From contig NZ_JAJONF010000039.1 in the NCBI RefSeq assembly GCF_021462265.1, forward strand, positions 21,276 through 85,275: DNA of 64,000 nt. The letters are read 5' to 3'. Position numbers and translations under genes: made by a program. This document shows positions 17,076 to 26,265 of this stretch, in pieces. The notes beneath the pieces are model-generated. The model ran no database searches. It was not told where the DNA came from and worked only from the letters and a program-made list of their open reading frames with translations. How positions within the stretch are numbered: position 1 is the stretch's first letter; the number at the start of each line of letters is the position of its first letter. This DNA is from Streptomyces shenzhenensis (GTDB lineage Bacteria > Actinomycetota > Actinomycetes > Streptomycetales > Streptomycetaceae).

Positions 17076-19361
17076 TCAGCGCCCCAGACGCCCGCGCACC
17101 ATACCCACGAGGGAGTTGAGCTCCTCGATGCGCATGCGGCGCGCGGCGACGTAGAAGACGCCGAGCAGTACGGCTCCGCCGGCCAGCAGCGCGGCGAAGG
17201 AACCGATCACCCCCTGCCCCAGAGTGTGGCCGATGCCGTAGCAGGCCGCACCACTGAGCAACGCCGCCGGTACCGAAGCGATGCAGAGCCTCGCGTAGGT
17301 GCGGGTGACCCGGGAGCCGTCCAGGTCGCCGCCGAGACGCTTGCGCAGCCGCCGCCAGGCGACCCCCACGCCGATCGCGTACGCCAGGCCGTAGGAGGCG
17401 GCCATGCCGGCCACCGCCCAGCGGGCCGGGAGCAGCAGGTAACAGGCGACCGAGGCACCCGCGTTGACCGCCGCGACGATGACCGTGTTGTAGAACGGCG
17501 TACGGGTGTCTTCGTAGGCGTAGAACGCGCGCAGGACGACGTACTGCACCGAGTAGGGGATCAGGCCGAGGGCGAAGGCCATCAGCATGTACCCCATGTT
17601 GGTGGCCTCGCTGATGCCCGAGGAACCGAAGATCAGGGTGCACATCGGGATACCGAGGGCCAGGAACCCGAAGGCGATGGGGACGATCGCGACGGCGGTC
17701 GTCCTCAGGCCCTGGGAGATGTCGTCGCGGACGGCGCCCGTGTCGTTCTCGGCGGCCGAGCGGGAGATCCGCGGGAGCAGCGCCGCCATCAGGGAGACCG
17801 TGATGATGGCCTGCGGCAGGCCCCAGATCAGCTGGGCGTTGGCGTAGGCGGCGAAGCCGGTGCCGTCGACCGGGGAGCTCTTGCCGGCCGCGGTGGACAG
17901 CTGGGAGACGACGATCGCGCCCGCCTGGTTGGCGAGGACGAACAGCACGGTCCACTTGGCGAGCGTGGCGGCCTTGCCGAGGCCGTGGCCCCTCCAGTCG
18001 AAGCGCAGCCGCAGCCGGAACCCGGTCTCGCGCAGGTAGGGGATCATCGCCAGGGCCTGGACCACGAGGCCGAGCAGCACGCCGAGGCCGAGCAGCCGCT
18101 GGCCCTCCGGCGGGATCGTGGTGACCTTCATTCCGGAGTGCGCGGCGGTGCCGTACACCCAGATGAACAGACCGAGGGTGACGATGATGACGATGTTGTT
18201 GAGGACCGGTGTCCACATCATCGCGCCGAACTTGCCCCGCGCGTTGAGGACCTGACCCATCACCACGTGGACGCCCATGAAGAAGATCGAGGGCAGGAAG
18301 TAGCGGACGAAGGTGATACCGACCGCGTTGGCCGCCGGATCGTTGGCGACCGGGTCGGACAGCAGGCGGATGAGGAGGGGCGCGGCCGCGACGGTGGCCG
18401 CGGTGAGCAGGCCCAGTGCCACCATGACGAGGGTCAGCAGGCGGTTGGCGAAGGCCTCGCCGCCGTCCTCGTCCTCCTTCATGGCGCGCACCAGCTGCGG
18501 CACGAAGACGGAGTTGAGGCCGCCGCCGACGGTCAGGATGTAGATCATCGTCGGCAGCTGGTAGGCGACCTGGAAGGTGTCACCGAGCAGGCCGACGCCG
18601 AGCGCGGAGACGATCAGCGCGGAACGGACGAAACCGGTGAGGCGGGAGACCATCGTGCCCGCCGCCATCACAGCGCTCGACTTGAGCAGACCTCCGGCCT
18701 TCCCGCCCTTCTTCGCGGGGACGGGCGCGGGAGCCGCCGCGGGCACGGCACCGAGGTTCAGCGTCTGGTCGGCCGCGACAGCCGGAGCGGGCGAGGCCTG
18801 GCGCGGCGACGCCTGCGCCGGGCCTCCCGAGGCGGCCGCCGGACCCGGCACCGCACGCTCCGACGACAGTTGACCACCGCCCTGCTGCGGATCCCGGTAA
18901 CCGCTCTGCTGCTGGTCACGGAAGAGATGCGCGAAGGCGTCCGGCTCGTGGCGCTCCTCCGCGGAGTGCGAGACCAGGTCGTCGACGCCCACGAACTGGG
19001 TCGTGCGCGGATCGTCGCCGTACGGCAGGTACTGGCTCGGGCCGTCCGGCTCCGGCGCCGGTGTCTGGGCCCACACGTTCGGGTCGGGGGCGTACGGAGA
19101 CTGGGCGGGCTGCCCGTACAGCGGCTGCTGCGGGTAGGTGCCCGGGGCCGGCGGGGGGTGCGCGGCACGGTCGTAGAGCGCCTCGGCGACCGGGTCCTGG
19201 GCGGAGAGGTCCCGCGCCCGGTAGGGGTCCTGTTCGTAGGCGTCCTGGAGGTACATGTCAGCCGCGTGCTGCGGCGGGACCTGGCCGGGCTCCGGCGGCG
19301 GCTCGGGGTAGCCCGAACCGGCCGCGCCCTGGCCGCGTTCACCGTCGTACGGCGCGTTCAT
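17076..19361 (-). CDS. murJ: Lipid II flippase MurJ (MviN)
   Basis: A 761-residue membrane protein that moves lipid II across the cytoplasmic membrane for peptidoglycan synthesis. About 225 N-terminal residues are Pro/Gly/Gln/Tyr-rich and disordered. The MurJ core then starts at GGLLKSSAVMAAGTMVSRLTGFVRSALI and runs through about 14 membrane segments, with typical motifs such as GGGLNSVFVPQLVRAM near the start and RAFYAYEDTRTPFYN in the later half. It lies downstream of the DUF6049 gene (46-bp gap) and upstream of the pseudokinase gene. Confidence 0.95.
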   Translation of the reverse strand: MNAPYDGERGQGAAGSGYPEPPPEPGQVPPQHAADMYLQDAYEQDPYRARDLSAQDPVAEALYDRAAHPPPAPGTYPQQPLYGQPAQSPYAPDPNVWAQTPAPEPDGPSQYLPYGDDPRTTQFVGVDDLVSHSAEERHEPDAFAHLFRDQQQSGYRDPQQGGGQLSSERAVPGPAAASGGPAQASPRQASPAPAVAADQTLNLGAVPAAAPAPVPAKKGGKAGGLLKSSAVMAAGTMVSRLTGFVRSALIVSALGVGLLGDTFQVAYQLPTMIYILTVGGGLNSVFVPQLVRAMKEDEDGGEAFANRLLTLVMVALGLLTAATVAAAPLLIRLLSDPVANDPAANAVGITFVRYFLPSIFFMGVHVVMGQVLNARGKFGAMMWTPVLNNIVIIVTLGLFIWVYGTAAHSGMKVTTIPPEGQRLLGLGVLLGLVVQALAMIPYLRETGFRLRLRFDWRGHGLGKAATLAKWTVLFVLANQAGAIVVSQLSTAAGKSSPVDGTGFAAYANAQLIWGLPQAIITVSLMAALLPRISRSAAENDTGAVRDDISQGLRTTAVAIVPIAFGFLALGIPMCTLIFGSSGISEATNMGYMLMAFALGLIPYSVQYVVLRAFYAYEDTRTPFYNTVIVAAVNAGASVACYLLLPARWAVAGMAASYGLAYAIGVGVAWRRLRKRLGGDLDGSRVTRTYARLCIASVPAALLSGAACYGIGHTLGQGVIGSFAALLAGGAVLLGVFYVAARRMRIEELNSLVGMVRGRLGR

Positions 19362-19406
19362 GGTTACCCCACCTCATCGTCCCGGGCCCACCGGCCACGA
19401 CATCGC

Positions 19407-21851
19407 TCAACGGTCCACTCTCTCACCCGTCTCGGACGGGTCGGCGCTTTCCGGTGCGGTGTCCGGTGTCGGGTCACTCGGCTGCTCCGGGCCGTCTGCC
19501 CGGGAGCGGGCTACGGACTCCTGTTGGAGACGATCCCCTTGGGCAGCGGGGTTCCCCGGCCCGTCGGCGTCATCTGAGTTCTTGGCCTCCGGGTCGCGGG
19601 GTGCCTCCGCGGCACCGGGAGACTCGGGGGTGCCGGGAGCGTCCGGGGTGTCCTCGCCCGCCTCGTCGGGGCCCTCGTCCTCCTCGGCCCGCCGGGCGGC
19701 CGCCCGCTTGCGCTGGGTGTACATGCGGAAACCGGCGAGCACCAGCAGGAGCACGCCGCCGCCGATGACCAGCATGACCGTCGGCGTGACCTCGGTGACC
19801 TTCACGTCGAACCTGACGGGCGCGCCGTACTCCTGGCCGTCCTCGGTGTAGAGCTGGGCGGTGACCTCCACCCGGCCGTTGGCATTGGCCGAGGTGGAGA
19901 ACTTCACGGACTGGCTGTGGCCGCCGGAGACCTCGACGGGCTGCTCGTAGTAGGGCTTGCCGCCGATCTCCAGTCGGGTCGGCATGGTCGAGGTGAGCCG
20001 CAGGACGAGGTGGTCGACGCCCTGGACCAGGTTGTTCTGGACGGTCACCGGGATGGTGGCGCTGCGACCGGAGAGCTTGGTCTCGGACTTGTCGATCAGC
20101 TTGACCTGGCCGATGAGGTCGTCGAGCCAGGACTCCACGCTCGTGCGAAAGCTGTCCGCCTCGCTGCCGCGACCACGCCACGACGTGGACATCTCGCGGT
20201 TTATGGCCCGCCCGAAGGGGGTCACCACCCGGGACTCGTCGGTGAGGATCACCTGGAAGTTGTCGAGCTTGTCCTGGGTGCGGGCGATCTGTTCGAAGGC
20301 CGTCCGGGGCAGCTCGCGCTTGCGCAGCGACGACGGGTACGCGGACGACGAGGGGATCCTCGTGGTCGCGCCGGGGTCGGGCTTGGCCTTGGCGGCCGCC
20401 GCGAGGTCCTGGGACTGCGACCAGTTGCCGGCCTGCAGGGCCGTGATCGCCGTCGCCATCGCCTGGGCCTGGCTCGCCGACGGCATCCGCTGCGGGGCGA
20501 CGACGATGCTGCGCTGCTTGCCCGTCTGGGTGTTCAGCGCCAGGCTCTGGGCGAGGAACTGCTGCACCGCGAGAGTGGCCGAGTCGGCGTCGGTCAGGTC
20601 GCCCTCGAAGGCCGTGGACATCCGGGCGTCGGCGACCACCGCTGTGGTGCCGCCGCCGACCGGCCGGGCGGCCGAAGGCGTGTAGGTCAGCCCGCCGGTC
20701 TCCTGGAGGCTGTCGCTGCGGGCGATCACCTTGTCGGCACCCGCCGAGGTGGCGACCTTGATGATCGAGGGGTCGACGGCGCCCTCCACGGGCCACGCGA
20801 AGTCGGTGCTCGGTGTGACATGGAGCACGGTCTTCACGGTGGTGGCGGCGACGTCGGTGGCGTCCTTGAGGTGGCTCAGCGAGCCGGTCACGGTGGTGCC
20901 GTTGTGGGCGAGGGAGGCCAGGTCCGGGTCGGCGAAGGGGAGGGCCACCACCTCCTTGTCCGTCACCGCGTCCTGCAGGTCGGCCAGGAACTGCTTGGCC
21001 ACCGCCTGATGGGTGCCGGCCGTGGTGGTGGCGCCGGTGCCCTGGATCCGATAGTTGCGGGTCATCGCGTCCACGGAGGCCAGCAGATCCGGGTCGATCA
21101 CCCAGGTGACGTCCAGGTCCTTGCCGAGCGCCAGCATCTGGGCCAGCCGGCCGCCGGACGAGATCTCCTTGGCGAGGTCGTCGTTCTCGAAGACGGGCGT
21201 CTGCAGCTCGCCCGCGCCGGTCTTCGCCGTCACATGGACGGTGGAGATCAGCGGCCACAGATACGTGGTCTTCGTCTTCGTGTCGGCCTCGGAGGACTGC
21301 CACGGCAGGAACGTCCGCTGGATGCCGAGGACCTGGTCCCACTGCTGCGTGGACGTCTTGCCGGACAGCGAGACGCCGAACTGGTACACACCGTCCTGGC
21401 CGAGGCCGAGCTTGTCGACCGGCACGGAGACGCTGAAACGCTCGGCGACTCCGGGGCTGAGCGAGTCGAAGTCCTCGGTGTACTTGCCGCCCACCTCGGT
21501 GCCCAGGCTCGACTGGAGGTCGTCGGAGTGCCGGGCGGCCGTGTCGATCTCGGAGCGCGTGCTGAGCAGGGAGCCCACCCGCAGGTCCACATGCGCGTCG
21601 GTGACCGCCTGCTTGCCGTTGTTCGTCACCGTGCCGGAGACCGTCAGCGTGTCCCCGTCGCCGGGGGCGCTGGGGCTCAGCGAGTCCAGGGCGACGGACA
21701 CGGTGTCCGAGCCGGCCGCCTGCGCCGGCGCCGCGGCCGGCAGCTGCATCAGTCCGGCCAGCAGGGGCGCACCTGCGAGCAGTGCCCCGGTGCGCCGCAG
21801 CCAGCGGCGGGCAGGTGAGGGCGTCCCCTGGAAGTCTGCCGCCTCGGCCAC
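19407..21851 (-). CDS. DUF6049 family secreted/membrane protein
   Basis: An 814-residue protein of unknown biochemical function, conserved in actinobacteria upstream of murJ (Rv3909-type in mycobacteria). A twin-arginine-like N-terminus RRWLRRTGALLAGAPLLAGL leads to an AxA-like cleavage region near residue 46 (APAQAAG). A large extracytoplasmic part has beta-sandwich-like stretches such as LTVSGTVTNNGKQAV. One C-terminal membrane segment lies at about 690-715 (VMLVIGGGVLLLVLAGF), followed by a basic stop-transfer and an acidic Pro/Ala-rich tail of about 95 residues. By context it may act in lipid II transport or envelope assembly; no catalytic motif is visible. The start is GTG. Confidence 0.85.
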   Translation of the reverse strand: MAEAADFQGTPSPARRWLRRTGALLAGAPLLAGLMQLPAAAPAQAAGSDTVSVALDSLSPSAPGDGDTLTVSGTVTNNGKQAVTDAHVDLRVGSLLSTRSEIDTAARHSDDLQSSLGTEVGGKYTEDFDSLSPGVAERFSVSVPVDKLGLGQDGVYQFGVSLSGKTSTQQWDQVLGIQRTFLPWQSSEADTKTKTTYLWPLISTVHVTAKTGAGELQTPVFENDDLAKEISSGGRLAQMLALGKDLDVTWVIDPDLLASVDAMTRNYRIQGTGATTTAGTHQAVAKQFLADLQDAVTDKEVVALPFADPDLASLAHNGTTVTGSLSHLKDATDVAATTVKTVLHVTPSTDFAWPVEGAVDPSIIKVATSAGADKVIARSDSLQETGGLTYTPSAARPVGGGTTAVVADARMSTAFEGDLTDADSATLAVQQFLAQSLALNTQTGKQRSIVVAPQRMPSASQAQAMATAITALQAGNWSQSQDLAAAAKAKPDPGATTRIPSSSAYPSSLRKRELPRTAFEQIARTQDKLDNFQVILTDESRVVTPFGRAINREMSTSWRGRGSEADSFRTSVESWLDDLIGQVKLIDKSETKLSGRSATIPVTVQNNLVQGVDHLVLRLTSTMPTRLEIGGKPYYEQPVEVSGGHSQSVKFSTSANANGRVEVTAQLYTEDGQEYGAPVRFDVKVTEVTPTVMLVIGGGVLLLVLAGFRMYTQRKRAAARRAEEDEGPDEAGEDTPDAPGTPESPGAAEAPRDPEAKNSDDADGPGNPAAQGDRLQQESVARSRADGPEQPSDPTPDTAPESADPSETGERVDR

Positions 21852-22140
21852 GCGCTCGTCCGTCCCTCGTCGTCTTCAGTGGTCGTCGGAATGTGCGTCC
21901 ACGCATGGTAACGAGGTGCGCTGAGCGGAAGTGCCACGGTCCGCTTCACAAGATCGGAAGAGCGGATCGGACCATCCCCCTGTATCCAGTATTGCCGGGA
22001 GACTCCGCTAAGAGCGGATCACTCTGCTTGTCCGGGTAAGGGGTGAGATGCGCCACCCTCTCCGCGGCGAGGCCTCACCTGCGGCGCTGCCGGAATATGG
22101 AGGCGCTTCGCACTGCCTGGGGCACGTACCCTGTTCTGTT

Positions 22141-23607
22141 GTGCCGAACGCCAATGAAGACACTCCCTCTGCCCTGAGCCAGGCGCAGCAGCGCGCGGTG
22201 AGCGAACTGCTGCGGGTGGCGCCCGTCGCCGACGATCTCGCCCGCCGATTCCAGGAGGCCGGGTTCTCGCTTGCCCTGGTCGGCGGCTCGGTCCGGGACG
22301 CGCTGCTGGGCCGGCTCGGCAACGACCTGGACTTCACGACCGACGCTCGTCCCGAGGACGTCCTGAAGATCGTCCGGCCCTGGGCGGACGCCGTCTGGGA
22401 GGTCGGGATCGCCTTCGGCACCGTCGGCGTGCAGAAGGAGGCCCGTGTCGGAGACGACATCCGGCACTTTCAGATCGAGGTGACCACCTACCGGTCCGAG
22501 GCGTACGACCGCACCTCGCGCAAGCCCGAGGTGTCGTACGGGGAGTCCATCGAGGAGGACCTCGTCCGCCGTGACTTCACGGTCAACGCGATGGCGGTGG
22601 CGCTGCCGGAGAAGGAGTTCATCGACCCGCACGGCGGCCTTGAAGACCTGGCACAGCGCGTGCTGCGCACCCCGGGGACGCCTGAGGACTCCTTCTCGGA
22701 CGACCCGCTGCGGATGATGCGGGCCGCCCGCTTCGCCGCGCAGCTCGACTTCGAGGTGGCCTCCGAGGTCGTCGCGGCGATGAAGGACATGTCCGGACGT
22801 CTGGAGATCGTCTCGGCCGAGCGGGTCCGGGACGAGCTGAACAAGCTCATCCTGTCGGCCCACCCCCGCAAGGGACTGACTCTGCTCGTGGACACGGGCC
22901 TCGCCGAGCATGTTCTGCCCGAGCTGCCGGCCCTGCGCCTGGAGAGCGACGAACACCATCGGCACAAGGACGTCTACGACCACACGTTGATCGTCCTGGA
23001 GCAGGCCATGGCGCTGGAGGAGAACGGTCCCGACCTCACCCTCCGTCTCGCCGCGCTGCTGCACGACATCGGCAAGCCGCGCACCCGGCGGTTCGAGGAC
23101 GACGGCCGGGTCTCGTTCCACCACCATGAGGTGGTCGGAGCGAAGATGACCAAGAAGCGCATGACGGCGTTGAAGTACTCCAACGACATGGTGAAGGACG
23201 TCTCGCAGCTGGTCGAACTCCATCTGCGCTTCCACGGCTACGGCACCGGGGAGTGGACGGACTCCGCGGTCCGCCGTTACGTCCGTGACGCGGGCCCGCT
23301 GCTGGACCGACTTCACAAGCTCACCCGGTCCGACTGCACCACCCGCAACAAGCGGAAGGCCGCGACGCTCTCCCGTGCGTATGACGGTCTGGAGGAGCGC
23401 ATCGCCGAACTCCAGGAGAAGGAGGAGCTCGACGCGATCCGCCCGGACCTCGACGGCAACCAGATCATGGAGATTCTGGGTATCCGCCCCGGCCCGGAGG
23501 TCGGCAGGGCCTACAAGCACATGCTGGAACTGCGGCTGGAGAACGGGCCGATGGACCACGATGCAGCGGTGGCCGCACTCAAGGAGTGGTGGTCCGAGCA
23601 GGGCTGA
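22141..23607 (+). CDS. cca: CCA tRNA nucleotidyltransferase (CCA-adding enzyme)
   Basis: This enzyme adds or repairs the 3'-CCA of tRNAs. From the GTG at 22141 it has 488 residues; the upstream extension of the frame lacks family sequence. The nucleotidyltransferase motif is LVGGSVRDALLGRLGNDLDFTTDARPED, where DLD supplies the metal-binding aspartates. RRDFTVNAMAV follows, and RMMRAARFAAQLDF is the RNA-binding helix region. The C-terminal half has an HD domain: HDIGKPRTRRFEDDGRVSFHHHEVVGA. This class II enzyme with HD domain is the normal actinobacterial form. It ends 9 bp before a palindrome holding a parS. Confidence 0.95.
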   Translation: MPNANEDTPSALSQAQQRAVSELLRVAPVADDLARRFQEAGFSLALVGGSVRDALLGRLGNDLDFTTDARPEDVLKIVRPWADAVWEVGIAFGTVGVQKEARVGDDIRHFQIEVTTYRSEAYDRTSRKPEVSYGESIEEDLVRRDFTVNAMAVALPEKEFIDPHGGLEDLAQRVLRTPGTPEDSFSDDPLRMMRAARFAAQLDFEVASEVVAAMKDMSGRLEIVSAERVRDELNKLILSAHPRKGLTLLVDTGLAEHVLPELPALRLESDEHHRHKDVYDHTLIVLEQAMALEENGPDLTLRLAALLHDIGKPRTRRFEDDGRVSFHHHEVVGAKMTKKRMTALKYSNDMVKDVSQLVELHLRFHGYGTGEWTDSAVRRYVRDAGPLLDRLHKLTRSDCTTRNKRKAATLSRAYDGLEERIAELQEKEELDAIRPDLDGNQIMEILGIRPGPEVGRAYKHMLELRLENGPMDHDAAVAALKEWWSEQG

Positions 23608-23616
23608 AGACGTGGA

Positions 23617-23650
23617 CCTGGGTCATGTTTCACGTGAAACATGACCCAGG
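23617..23650. terminator. 34-bp perfect palindrome containing a parS
   Basis: A perfect inverted repeat centred between 23633 and 23634, starting CCTGGGTCAT and carrying an exact parS (23627-23640) at its centre. It sits between converging genes. As RNA it would fold into a long hairpin, so it probably serves as a terminator as well as a ParB site. Confidence 0.75.
23627..23640. other. parS: parS site (perfect), first of a close pair
   Basis: Exact GTTTCACGTGAAAC at the centre of the 34-bp palindrome. The next parS starts 47 bp away. Confidence 0.95.
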
Positions 23651-23665
23651 TAGGGGAAGCGGCAC

Positions 23666-23695
23666 GGGGCGATGTTTCACGTGAAACATCGCCCC
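23666..23695. terminator. 30-bp perfect palindrome containing a second parS
   Basis: A perfect inverted repeat from GGGGCGATG to its complement, centred on a parS. Reading leftward it lies just beyond the stop codon of the MFS gene, as the first palindrome does for cca reading rightward. Confidence 0.75.
23674..23687. other. parS: parS site (perfect), second of a close pair
   Basis: Exact GTTTCACGTGAAAC at the centre of the 30-bp palindrome 11 bp before the MFS gene's stop. Confidence 0.95.
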
Positions 23696-23705
23696 TCTTC
23701 ATGAG

Positions 23706-25007
23706 TCACTGCGGCGCCCCGTGGTTCTGCTGTGGCCGGCGGTCGGGTTGGAGGCGGGCCATGGTCGCAGCGACCGCCGCGTAGACCAAGGCGACCATGA
23801 CGACGAGGGTCGCGGACCGGCCGTCCGGCGGGAGCATCAGCGCGGCCACGGCGGCGGCCCCGACGAAGGCGACGTTGAAGAGCACGTCGTACACGGAGAA
23901 GATCCGGCCGCGGAAAGCGTCATCGACGGACGACTGTACGACGGTGTCCGTGGCGATCTTCGCGCCCTGGGTGATCAGTCCCAGGACGAAGGCGGCGACG
24001 AGCATGGGGACGGTCGCGAAAGGGAGCCCCAGGGCGGGCTCCAGTACGGCGGCTGACGCGGCACACGCGACGATCCAGCGGCCGGGGCCGAAACGCCCCG
24101 CGGTCCACGGCGTCACGACGGCGGCGGCGAAGAAGCCCGCGCCGGAGACCCCGACGGCCAGCCCGAGCAGTCCGAGCCCGTCGTCCGGGCCGGAGGCGAG
24201 GGCGTACCGGCACAGCATCAGTACCAGGACGAGGAGCGCGCCGTAGCAGAAGCGCATCGCCGTCATGCTGACCAGTGCCCAGGCCGCCTCACGTCGCCGC
24301 GGTTCGGTGAGATGCCGGATCGCCTCCAGCAGGTCGCGTGCGGTGCTGATCACCGCCACTCCCAGGCTCGGCTGAGCGGGATGCCGGTCCGGTCCGAGGA
24401 GGTCGGGGGCCATGGTGAGGGAGGCGAGGGCCGCGCACAGGTACAGCGTGGCGCCCAGCAGTACCACCGCGGCATCGGAACCCGAGGCGGCCAGCCGTAC
24501 GGTGAAGGCGAGGCCGCCGCCGACGGTCGCGGCGAGGGTGCCGGCGGTCGGGGACAGGGAGTTGGCGAGCACCAGCCGTTCGGTGTCGACCACCCGTGGC
24601 AGTGCGGCGGACAGGCCCGAAAGGACGAAGCGGTTGACGGCCGTGACGCACAGGGCGGACGCGTAGAAAAGCCAGTCGGGGACGTGGCCGACCATGAGGA
24701 CGGCAGTGGCCGCGGCCAGCAACGCGCGCAACAGGTTGCCGTAGAGGAAGACCTGGCGGCGGCGCCAGCGGTCCAGCAGGACGCCGGCGAAGGGGCCAAC
24801 GAGGGAGTACGGAAGAAGCAGGACGGCCATGGCCGAGGCGATGGCGGCCGGCGAGGTCTGTTTCTCCGGGGAGAAGACGACGTAGGCGGCGAGGGCGACC
24901 TGGTAGACGCCGTCGGCCCCCTGGGAGAGCAGGCGTATGACGAGCAGGCGGCGGAAGTTCCGCAGGCGCAGCAGGACGCGCAGGTCGCGGACGACGGGCA
25001 TGGGCAC
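23706..25007 (-). CDS. MFS transporter
   Basis: A 433-residue multi-pass membrane protein with about 12 hydrophobic segments in two halves. The N-terminal RDLRVLLRLRNFRRLLVIRLLSQGADGVYQVALAAYVVFSP and the loop GVLLDRWRRRQVFLYGNLLRALL (an MFS A-like motif, D-R-x3-R-x-V) mark it as a major facilitator of the drug/unknown-substrate MFS_3-like group. The start is GTG at 25007, with an ATG two codons later as an alternative. The substrate is unknown. In S. coelicolor a similar carrier sits between cca and inositol-phosphate synthase. Confidence 0.85.
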   Translation of the reverse strand: MPMPVVRDLRVLLRLRNFRRLLVIRLLSQGADGVYQVALAAYVVFSPEKQTSPAAIASAMAVLLLPYSLVGPFAGVLLDRWRRRQVFLYGNLLRALLAAATAVLMVGHVPDWLFYASALCVTAVNRFVLSGLSAALPRVVDTERLVLANSLSPTAGTLAATVGGGLAFTVRLAASGSDAAVVLLGATLYLCAALASLTMAPDLLGPDRHPAQPSLGVAVISTARDLLEAIRHLTEPRRREAAWALVSMTAMRFCYGALLVLVLMLCRYALASGPDDGLGLLGLAVGVSGAGFFAAAVVTPWTAGRFGPGRWIVACAASAAVLEPALGLPFATVPMLVAAFVLGLITQGAKIATDTVVQSSVDDAFRGRIFSVYDVLFNVAFVGAAAVAALMLPPDGRSATLVVMVALVYAAVAATMARLQPDRRPQQNHGAPQ

Positions 25008-25036
25008 AGCCTCACATACGGGGCCGCGCGCAGGAG

Positions 25037-25070
25037 AAGGGTCCCCGGATCGGATGACCCGGGGACCCTT
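25037..25070 (-). terminator. Terminator after inositol-phosphate synthase
   Basis: AAGGGTCCCCGG (25037-25048) pairs with 25059-25070, a 12-bp stem with a 10-base loop, about 70 bp past the ino1 stop in the leftward direction and just upstream of the MFS gene. A short T run at about 25089-25095 lies on the path. Confidence 0.75.
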
Positions 25071-25139
25071 TGAGCCCTGGCAGGAGCGTTTTTTTGCGAG
25101 CTTGATCTGTGGAGCTTCAGTGCCCCGCGGTGTGCCGGG

Positions 25140-26222
25140 TCAGCGCTCGACGTCGCCGCGGATGAACTTCTCCACGTTCTCCCGGGCCTCGTCGTCGAAG
25201 TACTGAACCGGCGGGGACTTCATGAAGTAGCTGGACGCGGAGAGGATCGGGCCGCCGATGCCGCGGTCCTTGGCGATCTTCGCGGCGCGCAGGGCGTCGA
25301 TGATGACACCCGCGGAGTTCGGGGAGTCCCAGACTTCGAGCTTGTACTCCAGGTTCAGCGGGACGTCACCGAAGGCGCGGCCCTCCAGGCGGACATAGGC
25401 CCACTTGCGGTCGTCGAGCCAGGCGACGTAGTCGGACGGGCCGATGTGGACGTTCTTCTCGCCGAGGTCCCGGTCGGGGATCTGGGAGGTGACGGCCTGC
25501 GTCTTGGAGATCTTCTTCGACTCCAGCCGCTCGCGCTCCAGCATGTTCTTGAAGTCCATGTTGCCGCCGACGTTCAGCTGCATCGTGCGGTCCAGGACGA
25601 CGCCCCGGTCCTCGAACAGCTTCGCCATCACGCGGTGCGTGATGGTGGCGCCGACCTGCGACTTGATGTCGTCACCGACGATCGGCACGCCGGCCTCGGT
25701 GAACTTGTCCGCCCACTCCTTGGTGCCGGCGATGAAGACCGGAAGGGCGTTGACGAAGGCGACCTTGGCGTCGATAGCGCACTGGGCGTAGAACTTCGCC
25801 GCGTGCTCGGAGCCGACGGGCAGGTAGCAGACGAGGACGTCGACCTGCTTGTCCTTGAGGATCTGGACGATGTCGACCGGCTCGGCCTCGGACTCCTCGA
25901 TGGTCTCGCGGTAGTACTTGCCGAGACCGTCGAGGGTGTGGCCGCGCTGGACGGTGACGCCGGTGTTGGGGACGTCGCAGATCTTGATGGTGTTGTTCTC
26001 GGAGGCGCCGATGGCGTCCGCCAGGTCGAGGCCGACCTTCTTGGCGTCCACGTCGAACGCGGCGACGAACTCGATGTCCTTGACGTGGTACTCGCCGAAC
26101 TGCACGTGCATCAGGCCGGGGACCTTGGACGACGGATCGGCGTCCTTGTAGTACTCGACTCCCTGTACCAGCGACGCGGCGCAGTTGCCCACACCGACGA
26201 CGGCTACGCGAACCGAACCCAT
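25140..26222 (-). CDS. ino1: Inositol-3-phosphate synthase
   Basis: This NAD-dependent enzyme converts glucose 6-phosphate to myo-inositol 3-phosphate, the first step to inositol, mycothiol and phosphatidylinositol in actinobacteria. From the ATG at 26222 (MGSVRVAVVGVGNCAASLVQGVEYY) it has 360 residues, the short actinobacterial length; the dinucleotide motif GVGNCAAS is at 10-17. SQVGATITHRVMAKLFEDRGV, MQLNVGGNMDFKNML and KISKTQAV carry the conserved active-site residues. It follows a PadR-family regulator gene by 43 bp and is probably cotranscribed with it from the promoter carrying the palindrome at 26988-27010. Confidence 0.95.
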   Translation of the reverse strand: MGSVRVAVVGVGNCAASLVQGVEYYKDADPSSKVPGLMHVQFGEYHVKDIEFVAAFDVDAKKVGLDLADAIGASENNTIKICDVPNTGVTVQRGHTLDGLGKYYRETIEESEAEPVDIVQILKDKQVDVLVCYLPVGSEHAAKFYAQCAIDAKVAFVNALPVFIAGTKEWADKFTEAGVPIVGDDIKSQVGATITHRVMAKLFEDRGVVLDRTMQLNVGGNMDFKNMLERERLESKKISKTQAVTSQIPDRDLGEKNVHIGPSDYVAWLDDRKWAYVRLEGRAFGDVPLNLEYKLEVWDSPNSAGVIIDALRAAKIAKDRGIGGPILSASSYFMKSPPVQYFDDEARENVEKFIRGDVER

Positions 26223-26265
26223 TCCGGTTGCTCCCTGTGTGTACGAGTGAGGCCCTGAACGGGAC

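Noticed and set aside
16779..19577. 932-residue open frame on the plus strand opposite murJ and the pseudokinase
   Set aside because: It is a GC-rich shadow of two well-supported minus-strand genes; its composition is Arg/Pro/Gly/His-rich with no motifs.
21951..21965. AGATCGGAAGAGCGG, which matches the start of a common sequencing adapter
   Set aside because: The match stops after 15 bases and the flanks are ordinary intergenic sequence with a related AAGAGCGGATC repeat nearby at about 22011, so it is most likely native. Mapping reads across it would settle this.
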